In this document: positions 16,260-25,262 of the stretch, piece by piece
How positions within the stretch are numbered: position 1 is the first letter of the stretch
How the letters are laid out: the number at the start of each line of letters is the position of its first letter
NCBI RefSeq assembly: GCF_021462825.1
Contig: NZ_JAKEEB010000040.1
Coordinates: 1-52,917 of the forward strand
DNA: 52,917 nt
From: Streptomyces glomeratus
GTDB lineage: Bacteria > Actinomycetota > Actinomycetes > Streptomycetales > Streptomycetaceae
Direction: 5' to 3'
Translations under genes and position numbers: made by a program
The notes under the pieces: generated by a model
Database searches by the model: none
What the model saw: the letters and a program-made list of their open reading frames with translations, nothing else
Told to the model about the DNA's origin: nothing

Positions 16260-16811
16260 ATGCCGTATCTCATCGCGGCCGTCGTGCTCGTCGGCGCACT
16301 GTCTCTGTTCGACCTCCTGCTGACGGTGGGACTGGTACGAAGGCTGCGCACGCAACGAGTCTCACACGCATCCGCAGACGAGTCCTCTTTCGAGGGGATG
16401 CTCCCCGTAGGCGGGGTGGTCGGGAGCTTCGAGACCCGGACCGTCGACGGCCGGCCTCTGCTCAGCCGCGATCTCGGCTCCGGGACCGTCGTGGTGTTCC
16501 TCTCTCCCGGCTGTCCTCCGTGCCACGAAGAACTGCCGCGAGTAGCGGCCGCGTTGACAGCGGTTCCGCCGGACGGTGCCGTCGCCGTCGTCGTGGGCGG
16601 GGCCGGCGGGGACCCGGATACCGAACAAATGGTCAAGGAGCTGGCCCCGGTCGCCAGGGTCGTCCATGAGAGCGGCACAGGCCCCATGAGCGAGGCGTTC
16701 GGCGTCCGCGCCTTCCCCGTCATGTGCCGCGCCCGCGCCATCGGCGACGAACTCGTGGTGGAGGCGGTGGGCGAGCACGTTCTGCCTGCCCCCGTCCCCG
16801 CTGCGCCGTGA
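16260..16811 (+). CDS. TlpA/MauD-like thiol-disulfide oxidoreductase
   Basis: 183 residues. One N-terminal membrane anchor (YLIAAVVLVGALSLFDLLL) puts the thioredoxin-like domain outside. The active site is FLSPGCPPCHEELPRV, with the CPPC pair at residues 85 and 88, and a cis-proline turn follows at AFPV near 153. Family members (TlpA, MauD) reduce or shuffle disulfides at the outer membrane face, paired with a MauE- or CcdA-like electron partner. A GTG at 16254 is an alternative start; ATG 16260 gives the usual N-terminus and has AAGG five bases upstream. Coupled to MauE before it and to the ABC gene after it (GTGA overlap). Probable job: fold or proofread the six-cysteine peptide. Confidence 0.85.
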   Translation: MPYLIAAVVLVGALSLFDLLLTVGLVRRLRTQRVSHASADESSFEGMLPVGGVVGSFETRTVDGRPLLSRDLGSGTVVVFLSPGCPPCHEELPRVAAALTAVPPDGAVAVVVGGAGGDPDTEQMVKELAPVARVVHESGTGPMSEAFGVRAFPVMCRARAIGDELVVEAVGEHVLPAPVPAAP

Positions 16812-18712
16812 GCACGGCGGTGGCGTCGTCACCGGGGCTGCGGAGGCTGGCCGTCGTCTTCCGTGCCGCGACCGGACTCGCCCTCAGGGCGGCGCCCCGG
16901 CAGCTCGCGGCGCTCACGCTCCTCACCGTCCTCGGCGCATTGCTGCCCATCGCCTCCGCGTGGACGGTGCGGGCGCTGCTGGACGGGCTGGCCGCGGGCG
17001 GCCGGCTCGGAGCGCTTCTCGAGCCCGCCGGGCTGCTGGCCACGGTGGGAGTCGCGGCCGCCACAGTGCCGCACCTCGCCCAGTACGTCCAAGCCCAGAC
17101 ACAACGCGCGGCGGGGCTCTGCGCCCAGGAATCCCTCCACCGGGCCGTGGACGCCCTGACCGGCCTCGGCAAATTCGAGGATCCTCGGTTCCTCGACCGG
17201 CTGCGACTCGCCCAGCAGGCCGGGGGCATGACGCCGACGCGGGCGGTCAACAGCGCACTGGGAGTGCTCCACGGGACGCTCACCCTCGGCGGGTTTCTCG
17301 GCTCGCTCATCGTGCTGAATCCGCTCCTGGCCGCCGCCGTACTGCTCTCCGGTGTGCCGGTGCTGCTCGGTGAACTGGCGGTCAGCCGGCGACGGGCCGC
17401 GATGCTCTGGAACATCGGCCCCGCTGAACGCCGCGAGTTGTTCTACTTCCAGTTGCTGACCAGCACGCAGGCCGCAAAGGAGATCCGCCTCTTCGGCATC
17501 GGCGGATTCCTGCGCGGACGGATGCTCGCCGCACGCCGCAAAGCCGACGCGGCCAGGCAGGCAGTGGACCGTCAGGAGCTGGCGGTCCAGCTCGGGCTCG
17601 GGGTGCTTTCGGCCGTGGTCGCCGGCCTCGGTGTGCTGTGGGCGGTCCGGGCCGCCGGGCAGGGCCGTATCAGCATCGGCGGAGTCTCGTTGCTCGCGGC
17701 CGCGGTGCCCGCCGTGCAGACGGCACTCGCCGGACTGGCCAACGAGATCGCCAACGGACACCAGTCGCTCCTGCTCTTCGACCACTATGTCGCGGTCCGG
17801 GAGATCAAGGACGACTTGCCGGTCAGCGCCCGCCCCCGCCCCGTGCCCCGCCTTCGGAAGGGCGTCGAGCTGCGGGATGTCTGGTTCCGCTACGGCCCGG
17901 AACACCCCTGGGTGCTGCGCGGGGTGACCCTCACGATTCCAGCGGGCAGCTGCGTCGGCCTGGTGGGTCTCAACGGAGCGGGGAAGTCGACACTGATCAA
18001 GCTCCTGTGCCGCCTCTACGATCCCGAGCGAGGCCGGGTGCTGTGGGACGGGACCGACCTGCGGGCGTTCCATCCCGCCGAGTTGCGCAGGCGGATCGGG
18101 GCCACCTTTCAGGACTACATGGAGTACGACCTCACCGCCGGCGAGAACATCGGGCTCGGTGACCTGGAGCGACTGACCGAGCAGGACAGAATCGAACGCG
18201 CCGCGCGCCTGTCCGGTATGCACGACTCCCTGGCCCACCTGCCCGACGGCTACCGCACCATGCTGAGCCGTACGTTTCTCTCCGAGGAAGAGAGAGACGA
18301 CCCGGGCACCGGCGTCGTCCTGTCCGGCGGGCAGTGGCAGCGCCTCGCACTGGCCCGGTCGTTCCTCCGCGACCACGCCGACCTGCTGATTCTCGACGAG
18401 CCCAGCTCCGGCCTTGACGCCGAGGCCGAGCACGAGATCCATCTGCGTCTGCGCGACCACCGGGCAGGCCACACCAGCCTGCTGATCTCGCACCGGCTCG
18501 GCGCGCTCCGGGGCGCGGATCTCCTCGTGGTGTTGGAGAACGGCCGGATCACCGAACAGGGCACACACGAGCAGCTGATACGGGCCGGCGGGTCCTACGC
18601 CCGGCTGTTCGCCCTGCAGGCCGGCGGTTACCGGCGCGGAACACCGGTGACTTCGGCGGTGACGGAGCCGGTGACGGCACCGGTGGCTTCCGACTCCCCC
18701 GACCCCCGATGA
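16808..18712 (+). CDS. ABC exporter (fused membrane and ATPase domains), peptide type
   Basis: 634 residues. The first ~330 hold about six membrane segments (for example LTVLGALLPIASAWTVRALL and LGVLSAVVAGLGVLWAVRAA). The ATPase domain follows: Walker A GLNGAGKST near residue 390, signature LSGGQWQRLALARS near 506, Walker B LLILDEPSSGLDAE near 527, and an H-loop in LLISHRLG. There is no N-terminal C39 peptidase, so leader cleavage must be done by another enzyme, presumably the S26 peptidase encoded next. It works as a homodimeric exporter; the linked six-cysteine peptide is the likely cargo. Starts at GTG 16808 within a 4-bp overlap with the thioredoxin gene. Confidence 0.88.
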   Translation: MSTAVASSPGLRRLAVVFRAATGLALRAAPRQLAALTLLTVLGALLPIASAWTVRALLDGLAAGGRLGALLEPAGLLATVGVAAATVPHLAQYVQAQTQRAAGLCAQESLHRAVDALTGLGKFEDPRFLDRLRLAQQAGGMTPTRAVNSALGVLHGTLTLGGFLGSLIVLNPLLAAAVLLSGVPVLLGELAVSRRRAAMLWNIGPAERRELFYFQLLTSTQAAKEIRLFGIGGFLRGRMLAARRKADAARQAVDRQELAVQLGLGVLSAVVAGLGVLWAVRAAGQGRISIGGVSLLAAAVPAVQTALAGLANEIANGHQSLLLFDHYVAVREIKDDLPVSARPRPVPRLRKGVELRDVWFRYGPEHPWVLRGVTLTIPAGSCVGLVGLNGAGKSTLIKLLCRLYDPERGRVLWDGTDLRAFHPAELRRRIGATFQDYMEYDLTAGENIGLGDLERLTEQDRIERAARLSGMHDSLAHLPDGYRTMLSRTFLSEEERDDPGTGVVLSGGQWQRLALARSFLRDHADLLILDEPSSGLDAEAEHEIHLRLRDHRAGHTSLLISHRLGALRGADLLVVLENGRITEQGTHEQLIRAGGSYARLFALQAGGYRRGTPVTSAVTEPVTAPVASDSPDPR

Positions 18713-18720
18713 GGTGCTCC

Positions 18721-19245
18721 ATGTGGCCGACCGGCCGCCGTCTGTCCCCGTTCGCCGTCGCCGCGGTCGGGACGCCGCTGCTGAGCGTACTGCTGGCACG
18801 ACGTCGCCTTGCCGTGATCACCGTTGCCGGAGCCAGCATGGAACCCGCCTATCGAAGCGGCGACCGGGTTCTGCTGCGGAGACTCGGCCGACGCGGGGGT
18901 GCCGGGATCGAGAACGGCGGGGTCGTCGTCGCAGCATGGCGGCCACCCTCCGGTGCCCCGCCGGAAGGGCCCGCGGTGACACACGGCGGTCCTCGTCGGA
19001 CGCCGGGTGAGCCGCTCGGTGCCCGGAGCTGGATGATCAAGCGCGTTGTGGCGTGCCCCGGCGATCCGGTTCCCGAAGGCCTGGGACCCGCCCTCGCCGC
19101 CGAGGCCGGTAGGCCCGCGCCCCGGGACCGGTTCGTGGTCCTGGGCGACAACGCCGCTCACAGCCATGACTCCCGCCACATCGGCTACCTCGAACGCGGC
19201 GACATCCTCGGAGTGGTCATCCGCAGGCTCGGGCCCCGCCGGTGA
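18721..19245 (+). CDS. S26-family signal peptidase, dedicated to the peptide operon
   Basis: 174 residues. All boxes of type I signal peptidases are present: GASMEPAYRSGDRVLLRR with nucleophile Ser39, WMIKRVVACPGD with general base Lys107, and VVLGDNAAHSHDSRHIG (box E, near 140-155). One N-terminal hydrophobic segment (FAVAAVGTPLLSVLLA) anchors it. ATG 18721 is chosen because GAGG lies six bases upstream; ATG 18709, overlapping the ABC stop as ATGA, is the alternative. Housekeeping signal peptidases are not normally encoded with an ABC exporter, so this one probably removes the leader of the linked peptide, whose leader ends in a fitting A-H-A. Confidence 0.88.
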   Translation: MWPTGRRLSPFAVAAVGTPLLSVLLARRRLAVITVAGASMEPAYRSGDRVLLRRLGRRGGAGIENGGVVVAAWRPPSGAPPEGPAVTHGGPRRTPGEPLGARSWMIKRVVACPGDPVPEGLGPALAAEAGRPAPRDRFVVLGDNAAHSHDSRHIGYLERGDILGVVIRRLGPRR

Positions 19246-19342
19246 CCACCTTCACCGCCGCAGGCACCACGGCCGAGCTTGAAGCCGCCGCCCGCAGACC
19301 CGCCCGGGTCGCCCGGCATGTCCCGCCGCCGCGAACGGGCCA

Positions 19343-19370
19343 TGGGGCTCCCCGCAGGCGGAGAGCCCCA
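19343..19370. terminator. Bidirectional terminator between convergent genes
   Basis: Inverted repeat TGGGGCTC (19343-19350) and GAGCCCCA (19363-19370), 8-bp stem with 12-nt loop, between the end of the peptide operon (+) and the end of the hydrolase gene (-). Confidence 0.65.
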
Positions 19371-19395
19371 CGTTGTTCGCCGCACGGTGCCGGCG

Positions 19396-20982
19396 TCAGA
19401 AACGCCCGGGTGTCCCGGGGATGCCGGAAGGGGTGGGCAGCGGAAGCGTCAGTCCGTTCCGCTCCCGCCCGGCGGTGGCCTGGCAGGTCACGTCCCTCGC
19501 CGGGAGCCTGCCGGTGGTCAGGTAGGCATCGACCGTCTTGTCGGCGCAGGACTTGGAACCGTAGACCCCGTGTCCCTCGCCGCCGGCGACCATGACCATC
19601 CGCGAGCCCTTGAGTGCCCGGTGCATCCCGATGCCGCTGGGCAGCGGCGTCTGGGGATCCCATTCGTTCTGCAACATGAGCACGCCGACCTTGTTGTTCA
19701 CCTTGGTGGCCGGCTCCGTGCCGTTCTTCCAGAACGCGCACGGCTTGATGCTGGACGCGAAGTCGCCGTACAGCGGATACCTGGCCTTGTCGCGGATCGC
19801 GTCGCGCCGGTACTGCTCGGGATCACGCGGCCACGACCCCGAGTCGGCACACACGACGGACCAGAAGCTCGCGTCGCCGTTGTCCGAGGGCACGGAACGC
19901 CCGAACGACGTACCGAAGGACGGCGTGGTGGGGCGGGAAGCCGACCGAGGCTCACGGGTGGCGGCCGGGTGCCCGCCGGCGGCGGCCTTCTTCAGCTCGA
20001 CGACCATCCGGGCGGCGTCTCGCACACTGAAGAACATGGCACGTCCGGCGCGGATGTCGTCGCCGGTCAGGCGCTCCCCGTTGAAGTCGATCGGCTTGCG
20101 GTCGGCCTGGGCGACCAGGTCCCAGAAGGTCTTGCGGACCTGGTCGGGGGTGTCACCCACCTTGTACTGCGCGGCACGCTGGGCCGTCCACTTGGTCCAC
20201 CTCGTGAACGCGGGCTCTGTGCCCTCCGCCCACACCTGGATCATGCCGCGCCAGACCCGCTGGGGGTCGACAGCGCTGTCCAGCACGAATCGGTCGGCGC
20301 GCGCCGGGAACATCTGCGTGTAGACAGCGCCGAGATAGGTGCCGTAGGAGTACCCCAGATAGGAGATCTTCTTCTCCCCCAGCACGGCGCGGATCACATC
20401 CATGTCCCGGGCGGTGTTGCGGGTGGTGATGTGCCGCAGCTTGTCGCCTGTCTTGGCGCGGCACTTCTCGGCGACGGTGCGCGCCCACTTCACGTCCTTC
20501 GTGAACGTACCGGCCTTGTACGGGCGCAGCCAGTTCTGCTCCGCGCCGGTCAGGCCGCAGCTCACGGGCGAGCTCTGCCCGACGCCCCGCGGATCGAAGC
20601 CGACGAGGTCGTAGTGCTTCTGCACGGACTTGGGCAGTTCGGATTCCATCCACAGCGGCATGCTGAGGCCCTCGCCGCCGGGGCCTCCGGGGTTGAGCAG
20701 CAGAACGCCGCGACGCTGACCGGCGGCGCTCGTCCGGATCCGTGAGATCGCAAGTCCGATCTTCTTGCCGTTGGGGCGGCCGTAGTCGAGCGGCACCTTG
20801 ATGTCGGCGCACTGGAAGGTGGCGGGCGTGTCGCGGTCGCAGCGGTGCCAGCGGGGCTTCTGCCGAAGGTACTGCGCCAGAGGGTTTTCGGCGGCGGAAG
20901 CCGTGGCGGGAGCGAGCGCGGGAACGAGGGTGGCGACAACGCTCGCCGCGAGAAGGGGTGCTGCTATTCGTCTGCTTCGCAC
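19396..20982 (-). CDS. Secreted alpha/beta hydrolase, tripeptidyl-aminopeptidase (SlpD/SlpE/TAP) type
   Basis: 528 residues. The N-terminus is a Sec signal (MRSRRIAAPLLAASVVATLV ... ATASAAEN). The alpha/beta-hydrolase core shows the oxyanion region LLLNPGGPGGEG, HYDLVGFDPRGVGQSSP, and the nucleophile elbow GYSYGTYLG. Near the C-terminus NEWDPQTPLPSG gives the catalytic Asp and GGEGHGVYG the His; the last part is the family's TAP-like domain. Relatives remove tripeptides or amino acids from exported peptides and proteins outside the cell. The start is GTG 20982. It converges with the peptide operon; a role in trimming that peptide is possible but has no support beyond proximity. Confidence 0.9.
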   Translation of the reverse strand: MRSRRIAAPLLAASVVATLVPALAPATASAAENPLAQYLRQKPRWHRCDRDTPATFQCADIKVPLDYGRPNGKKIGLAISRIRTSAAGQRRGVLLLNPGGPGGEGLSMPLWMESELPKSVQKHYDLVGFDPRGVGQSSPVSCGLTGAEQNWLRPYKAGTFTKDVKWARTVAEKCRAKTGDKLRHITTRNTARDMDVIRAVLGEKKISYLGYSYGTYLGAVYTQMFPARADRFVLDSAVDPQRVWRGMIQVWAEGTEPAFTRWTKWTAQRAAQYKVGDTPDQVRKTFWDLVAQADRKPIDFNGERLTGDDIRAGRAMFFSVRDAARMVVELKKAAAGGHPAATREPRSASRPTTPSFGTSFGRSVPSDNGDASFWSVVCADSGSWPRDPEQYRRDAIRDKARYPLYGDFASSIKPCAFWKNGTEPATKVNNKVGVLMLQNEWDPQTPLPSGIGMHRALKGSRMVMVAGGEGHGVYGSKSCADKTVDAYLTTGRLPARDVTCQATAGRERNGLTLPLPTPSGIPGTPGRF

Positions 20983-21516
20983 GTGGGGCGGTCCTTCGGA
21001 TCGGTGCGTATGGGACGCACCAACCCTTTCGTGCGGGGCAGTTGGGGAAATCCACCGACGAGACGGGGACGTGTCCGACTGTAGGTGGACGAGTCACGGG
21101 ACGGATGGTCCTGAGGTCGTACGGGGTGGTGTGTGCTTTCGGACAGTTCACGGACGGGCCTGGGCCGCGAGTCGCAGAGCGGAGGCCGATGGGCTGACTT
21201 CGACAAGGAGGGGCCGGGGCAGCAGGATGCCGGGGTGACGAATCTGATCGACGTGAGCGAGCGCGCGTACTTCGCCCAATGCGCACTCCGCCGGCAGCAA
21301 CCTCATCCGGGAGGCGCAGATCCGGCAGATCGCCCTGCCGGGCCGGGAGGGCGGGCCCGGCCTGGCCCCGGAGCAAGAAGAGCAAGTCCTCAGGGTGCTC
21401 TTCGAGTTGCTCGACGCCTTCCTGGCCGAGGGGAGGACGCCGTTACAGGGTCCTGACCGATTCCTGACCTCCGGCCCCCGCGCCACCCCCGACGCCATGA
21501 GAAGGACTCCGCCCCT
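20983..21516. other. Intergenic region, no supported gene
   Basis: 534 bp. It holds the promoter region of the hydrolase on one side and of the PIG-L gene on the other. A plus-strand frame around 21299-21470 reads NLIREAQIRQIALPGREGGP ... EEQVLRVLFELLDAFLAEGR, helix-like and protein-like in composition, but it has no good start, runs into the next gene's region in another frame and matches no family I know. It may be a gene remnant. Confidence 0.4.
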
Positions 21517-22296
21517 GTGTTCACATCCCCCTCTCCCCTGCCGAGTCTGCTCGCGGTCTTCGCGCACCCGGACGACGAGTCCCTGATGGCGGGCGGTGTT
21601 CTCGCCCAGCACGCCGCCGGCGGAGCACGCACCGCCGTCGTCACCGCGACCTGGGCCCCGGACAGCCATCGGGCGACCGAACTCGCCGACGCGCTAGGAA
21701 ACCTGGGAGCCGGGGAGCCGCGCATGCTCGGTTATGCGGACGCCCGCGTACCCGAGTCCGCGCCCGGGCAAGTGCGGTTCTGCGACGCTCCGCTCGACCA
21801 GGCCGTCGAACGGCTCGTCCGGCACCTGCGTGAGGTCCGCCCGGACATCGTCGTCACCCACGACGCCTACGGCGGTCTCACCGGTCACCCGGACCACGTG
21901 CACACCCACCGCGTGACCCTGCTCGCCGTACAGGCTGCCGGACTTGAGCGCCTGTACGTCGAGGCCGGGGAACCGTGGCAGCCCGGCGCGCTGTACTTGG
22001 CCACGCATCCGCACTCGGGCGTTGCACAGCTGGGCAGCCTCCTGACCGGCGTCGGCAAGTCGGTGCTCAGCGTGCCGGACGAGCGGGTCACCGCGACGGT
22101 CGACGTGAGTGCGTGGCTGGAGCAGAAGTGGTCCGCCATCCTCGCGCACCGCAGCGAAGTGGAGCGTGAGCGCTCGCTGCCCGGCATGCTGTCTCGTCTG
22201 ACCGCCGCAGATCGGCGAAGGCTCCTTTGCACCGAGTACTACACGCGTCTGGAGACCGCACCCACGCGGGGTGGCCTGCGGCAGCTGACGGCCTGA
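21517..22296 (+). CDS. PIG-L family N-deacetylase
   Basis: 259 residues of the PIG-L/MshB/Mca superfamily of zinc-dependent deacetylases. The metal motif AVFAHPDDESLMAGG is near residue 14, followed by DIVVTHDAYGGLTGHPDHVH, which gives the second metal-binding histidines. The C-terminus has WLEQKWSAILAHRSEVERE. Family members deacetylate N-acetylglucosaminyl-type substrates or cleave mycothiol conjugates. The length is close to MshB/Mca (about 290), but the sequence does not decide between them. The start is GTG 21517. It stands alone just outside the left edge of the island. Confidence 0.87.
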   Translation: MFTSPSPLPSLLAVFAHPDDESLMAGGVLAQHAAGGARTAVVTATWAPDSHRATELADALGNLGAGEPRMLGYADARVPESAPGQVRFCDAPLDQAVERLVRHLREVRPDIVVTHDAYGGLTGHPDHVHTHRVTLLAVQAAGLERLYVEAGEPWQPGALYLATHPHSGVAQLGSLLTGVGKSVLSVPDERVTATVDVSAWLEQKWSAILAHRSEVERERSLPGMLSRLTAADRRRLLCTEYYTRLETAPTRGGLRQLTA

Positions 22297-22354
22297 CGGG
22301 GGTGCCGCCCCGGGAATCGGGGTGGCACCCCTGTGGGGTACTGCGTCGTCCCGG

Positions 22355-22576
22355 TCAGGGAAGTTTGACCGCGAGGAGGTCGACGGGCCGGATGTCGGGT
22401 GCCTCGCTGAGCATGGTCTGGGCCGCCTCCATCAGCGCGGCGGCGATCCGGCCCCGCAGATGGCCCTGTCGCCCCTGCTCGTCATGGAAGGTGTCGAAGA
22501 CACCGAAGGTGGTGGCGCTCAGCCGGAACGCGAACCAGCTGACGGTGTGGTCCTCCTGCTGCGCGAGCTGCAGCAG
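22355..22576 (-). pseudogene. C-terminal half of an antibiotic-biosynthesis-monooxygenase (quinol monooxygenase) gene
   Basis: On the minus strand the frame ending at TGA (22355-22357) reads LLQLAQQEDHTVSWFAFRLS, then ATTFGVFDTFHDEQGRQGHL and a tail ending LLAVKLP. This is the C-terminal ~73 residues of the ~100-residue ABM fold. Homology stops abruptly at 22576; a stop codon lies just upstream in the frame (22580-22582). The missing N-terminal part, same strand and same family, is at 44723-44800. The two would join almost exactly (RDAL plus QLAQQEDH), so the gene was split by the intervening 22 kb. Confidence 0.8.
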
Positions 22577-22701
22577 CGTTCACGGTGGCCGGGCGCGGGG
22601 GCCGCAGCGCCGGACCGGTGCCCTAACGTCTCGTTCTCAGCATCCAGTGCGCGTGCCGACTGCCCTGCGATGCGGCACGCGCACTGCCTTACGGGTACGG
22701 C

Positions 22702-24228
22702 CTACTGGCCAGTGGGAGCCTCTGCGGCCGCATCTCGGTGGAGGGATGAGTGACGTCGCTGTGCAGGGTTGAGGAACCAATTGCGGGCGGAGACGAGCCA
22801 CCAGGTGCCGCAGAAGGCGATGACGACGCCGACCGCGATGGGCGCGTAGTTGAACGTGTGCGCGGTGACGGGCGAGGTCTGCGGCAGCATGAACAGCACG
22901 GTGATCACCAGCACCCAGGCGACGGCGATCGTGCCAACGATGGGGGACCAGGAGCCGAGGTGCCAGGGGCCGCGCTCGAACCGGTCGCCCTGGCGGAGCC
23001 GGAGGTAGGTCGGGATGACGTAGGCGATGTACAGGCCGATGGTCGCGATCGAGGTGACGGCCGCGTACGCGGTGGTGTTCCACAGGTAGGGCAGGCCGAG
23101 GGCGAAGGCGCCGCCCGTGGCAAGCCAGACGGCGTTGGTGGGCATGCGCGTGGCTGGGTTCAGCTTGTGCCACACCTTGGAGAAGGGCAGGGCGCCGTCG
23201 CGGGAGAAGGCGTAGATCATGCGGGAGTTGGCGGTGACGGACGCCATGCCGCAGAAGAGCTGGGCGACGATGACGACCAGCAACATCCACTTGCCGGCCG
23301 CAGTGCCGAGGGCATCCATGAGGATCTGCGCCGGGGGTACCCCGGTCCCCGATCCAAGTGCGCCGGCGTAGGACTGGATGGCGTAGGTGAAGCCGAAGAG
23401 GAGGAGGAATCCGGCGGCGAGGGAGACGAGGATCGAGCGGACGATGCCCTTGGGACCGGCGGTGGAGGCGTCGATGGTCTCCTCGGTCATGTGGGCGGAG
23501 GCGTCGTAGCCGGTGAAGGTGTACTGCGCCATCAGCAGTCCGATCAGCACCACGTAGGTGCTGGATGAGAAGCCGGTGTTGTTGACGAACTCACCGAAGA
23601 CGAAGCCGGTCGACTGGTGGTGGTTGGGCACGAGCACGAGGGCGCCGCAGATGACGACGACGCCGAGGATGTGCCACCAAATGGAGACCTCGTTGAGGAA
23701 GGCGACGATGCGGACACCGAAGGTGTTCAGCACACCGTGCAGGGCAAGGATGATCCCGAACAGCGTGATGGTGTGGCCGGGCGTGGCGGTGAAGCCGAAC
23801 TGAAGGTCGAGCAGGGCGTTGAGGAAGCTGGCGGCGCCGAAGTCGACGCCCGCGGTCACCGCTATCTGGCCCAGGGCGTTGAACCAGCCGGTGAACCATG
23901 CCCAGGCCGCGGCCGTTCTCGCGAGGGCCATGCGGTGTGCCCAGAAGTACAGGCCGGCGCTGGTCGGGTAGGAGGAGCAGACCTCGGCCATCGACAGGCC
24001 GACGAACAAGGTCATCAGCCCGACGAACAGCCAGCCCCACATGATCACGGCCGGGCCACCGGTGTTCATGCCGTAGCCGTAAAGGGTCATGCAGCCGGAC
24101 AGGATCGAGATGATCGTGAAGCTGACTCCGAAGTTGGCCCGGCCAGACATGGAACGGGCTAGCGTCTGCTGGTAGCCGAGTTGCTTCAGGCGTTCCTCGT
24201 CGGACACGCGCGAGACGTCAAGAGGCAT
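22702..24228 (-). CDS. APC-superfamily amino-acid permease
   Basis: 508 residues with about 12 membrane segments and the hallmarks of the amino acid-polyamine-organocation family: an N-terminal ANFGVSFTIISILSGCMTLY, the GWFNALGQIAVTAGVDFGAA segment, and TGYDASAHMTEETIDASTAG, a conserved loop of bacterial GABA/amino-acid permeases. It lies 41 bp after the DUF4034 gene and is the last gene of the 12-gene minus-strand operon. It probably imports an amino-acid precursor or exports the product. Substrate cannot be deduced. Start at ATG 24228; the C-terminus ends 125 bp from the island edge. Confidence 0.9.
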   Translation of the reverse strand: MPLDVSRVSDEERLKQLGYQQTLARSMSGRANFGVSFTIISILSGCMTLYGYGMNTGGPAVIMWGWLFVGLMTLFVGLSMAEVCSSYPTSAGLYFWAHRMALARTAAAWAWFTGWFNALGQIAVTAGVDFGAASFLNALLDLQFGFTATPGHTITLFGIILALHGVLNTFGVRIVAFLNEVSIWWHILGVVVICGALVLVPNHHQSTGFVFGEFVNNTGFSSSTYVVLIGLLMAQYTFTGYDASAHMTEETIDASTAGPKGIVRSILVSLAAGFLLLFGFTYAIQSYAGALGSGTGVPPAQILMDALGTAAGKWMLLVVIVAQLFCGMASVTANSRMIYAFSRDGALPFSKVWHKLNPATRMPTNAVWLATGGAFALGLPYLWNTTAYAAVTSIATIGLYIAYVIPTYLRLRQGDRFERGPWHLGSWSPIVGTIAVAWVLVITVLFMLPQTSPVTAHTFNYAPIAVGVVIAFCGTWWLVSARNWFLNPAQRRHSSLHRDAAAEAPTGQ

Positions 24229-24269
24229 AGGAATGCCGCCCTTCGTACGTTGATGGGTGGTCTCGGTGT

Positions 24270-25211
24270 TCAGTGGTGCCGGCTCCGCGGCGGGCTGTAG
24301 GCCCAGGCGCGGTGCCGCAGGAACAGTTGGTCGGCCTGGCCGCAGTAGGACCAGGGGACCTGAGTGGCGTAGGGGCCGATCGCGTCGAAGACCTCCGCGG
24401 CCTCGCTATGGCGGTTGGCGAAAGACAGGGCGTGCGCGAGGTAGTTGGCGTCGTCCGCGAAGCAGGCGTGCGGACGAGGCGCGCGGTAGCGCCACCAGCG
24501 TTCCAACACGTGATCGATCTGCGGGCAGTCGATCCAGGGGTGGATGGTCAGCCCGTACGCCGTTTGGTCCAGCTCCTGTCGTGAGCGGTGGGCCTCGGCG
24601 ACCACGACCAGCGGCAGGACCGCGATTGGCAGTCCCCGTGGGGCAATGGACGCCTGCTCTTCGGCCCACCACATGGCTTCCCCCGGTTGGCCGTGGTAGC
24701 GCGGGAACAGGTAGGTGACGGCCTCGTGGTGTGCCTCGCGGTTCCAGGGATCACGCTGCTTGACCTCCGCCCACACTTGCCGCAGGGTCGCCCGGTCCGG
24801 AGCGTGCGTCCGCAACAGCGCGAGCATCACCACCAGGGGCGCCACGTCGTGCGGCCACACCTCCAGCGCGGAACGACAGGTAGCCCACGACTCTTCCATC
24901 AGTGACCAGCCGGATTTACGCCCGGCGATCATCGCGCGCAGCGCCTGCACGTTCGCGAGGAGGGCCAGTGCGTGTGGCGAGTGCGGCTCTGCCTTCGCCC
25001 AGGTGTCGGCGAACCGCAACCGCGCCCCCGCTTCGGCGAGAACCTGCAGGCGGAAGATCCTGCGATCCCAGTCGGCACCGGTTGAGGCCAGCAAGTCCCG
25101 CGGGCCCTCCCATCGCCCCATTGAGGCGTCTTCCAGGACCCGTCTCAGCGCGTCATCATCTCTTGCCGGGCGCATGTCAAGAGATGGCTGACCTCCAGTC
25201 GTAGGCATCAT
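24270..25211 (-). CDS. DUF4034-like helical-repeat protein
   Basis: 313 residues, all-helical and Trp/Ala/Arg-rich. Segments such as MGRWEGPRDLLASTGADWDR, then DPWNREAHHEAVTYLFPRYH and GLPIAVLPLVVVAEAHRSRQ, match the TPR-like DUF4034 proteins of Streptomyces, whose function is unknown. ATG 25211 is preferred because GGAG lies six bases upstream; an ATG at 25229 is also in frame. It sits between the YrdC-like gene and the permease in the operon. There are no catalytic motifs, so it is probably a scaffold or regulatory protein. Confidence 0.72.
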   Translation of the reverse strand: MMPTTGGQPSLDMRPARDDDALRRVLEDASMGRWEGPRDLLASTGADWDRRIFRLQVLAEAGARLRFADTWAKAEPHSPHALALLANVQALRAMIAGRKSGWSLMEESWATCRSALEVWPHDVAPLVVMLALLRTHAPDRATLRQVWAEVKQRDPWNREAHHEAVTYLFPRYHGQPGEAMWWAEEQASIAPRGLPIAVLPLVVVAEAHRSRQELDQTAYGLTIHPWIDCPQIDHVLERWWRYRAPRPHACFADDANYLAHALSFANRHSEAAEVFDAIGPYATQVPWSYCGQADQLFLRHRAWAYSPPRSRHH

Positions 25212-25262
25212 GTTCGCTCCGGTAGCCATCTCCTGCCTGCTCAGCAGGAGGAGGCGAGGTCG

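Noticed and set aside
16260..16811. Cytochrome c biogenesis (CcmG/ResA) role for the CPPC protein
   Set aside because: No CcdA, ResB/C or haem-handling genes nearby; the coupled MauE, ABC exporter and S26 peptidase point to the peptide instead.
22702..24228. Resistance exporter as the sole role for the permease
   Set aside because: The APC family mainly imports amino acids; direction and substrate cannot be told, so only permease is claimed.
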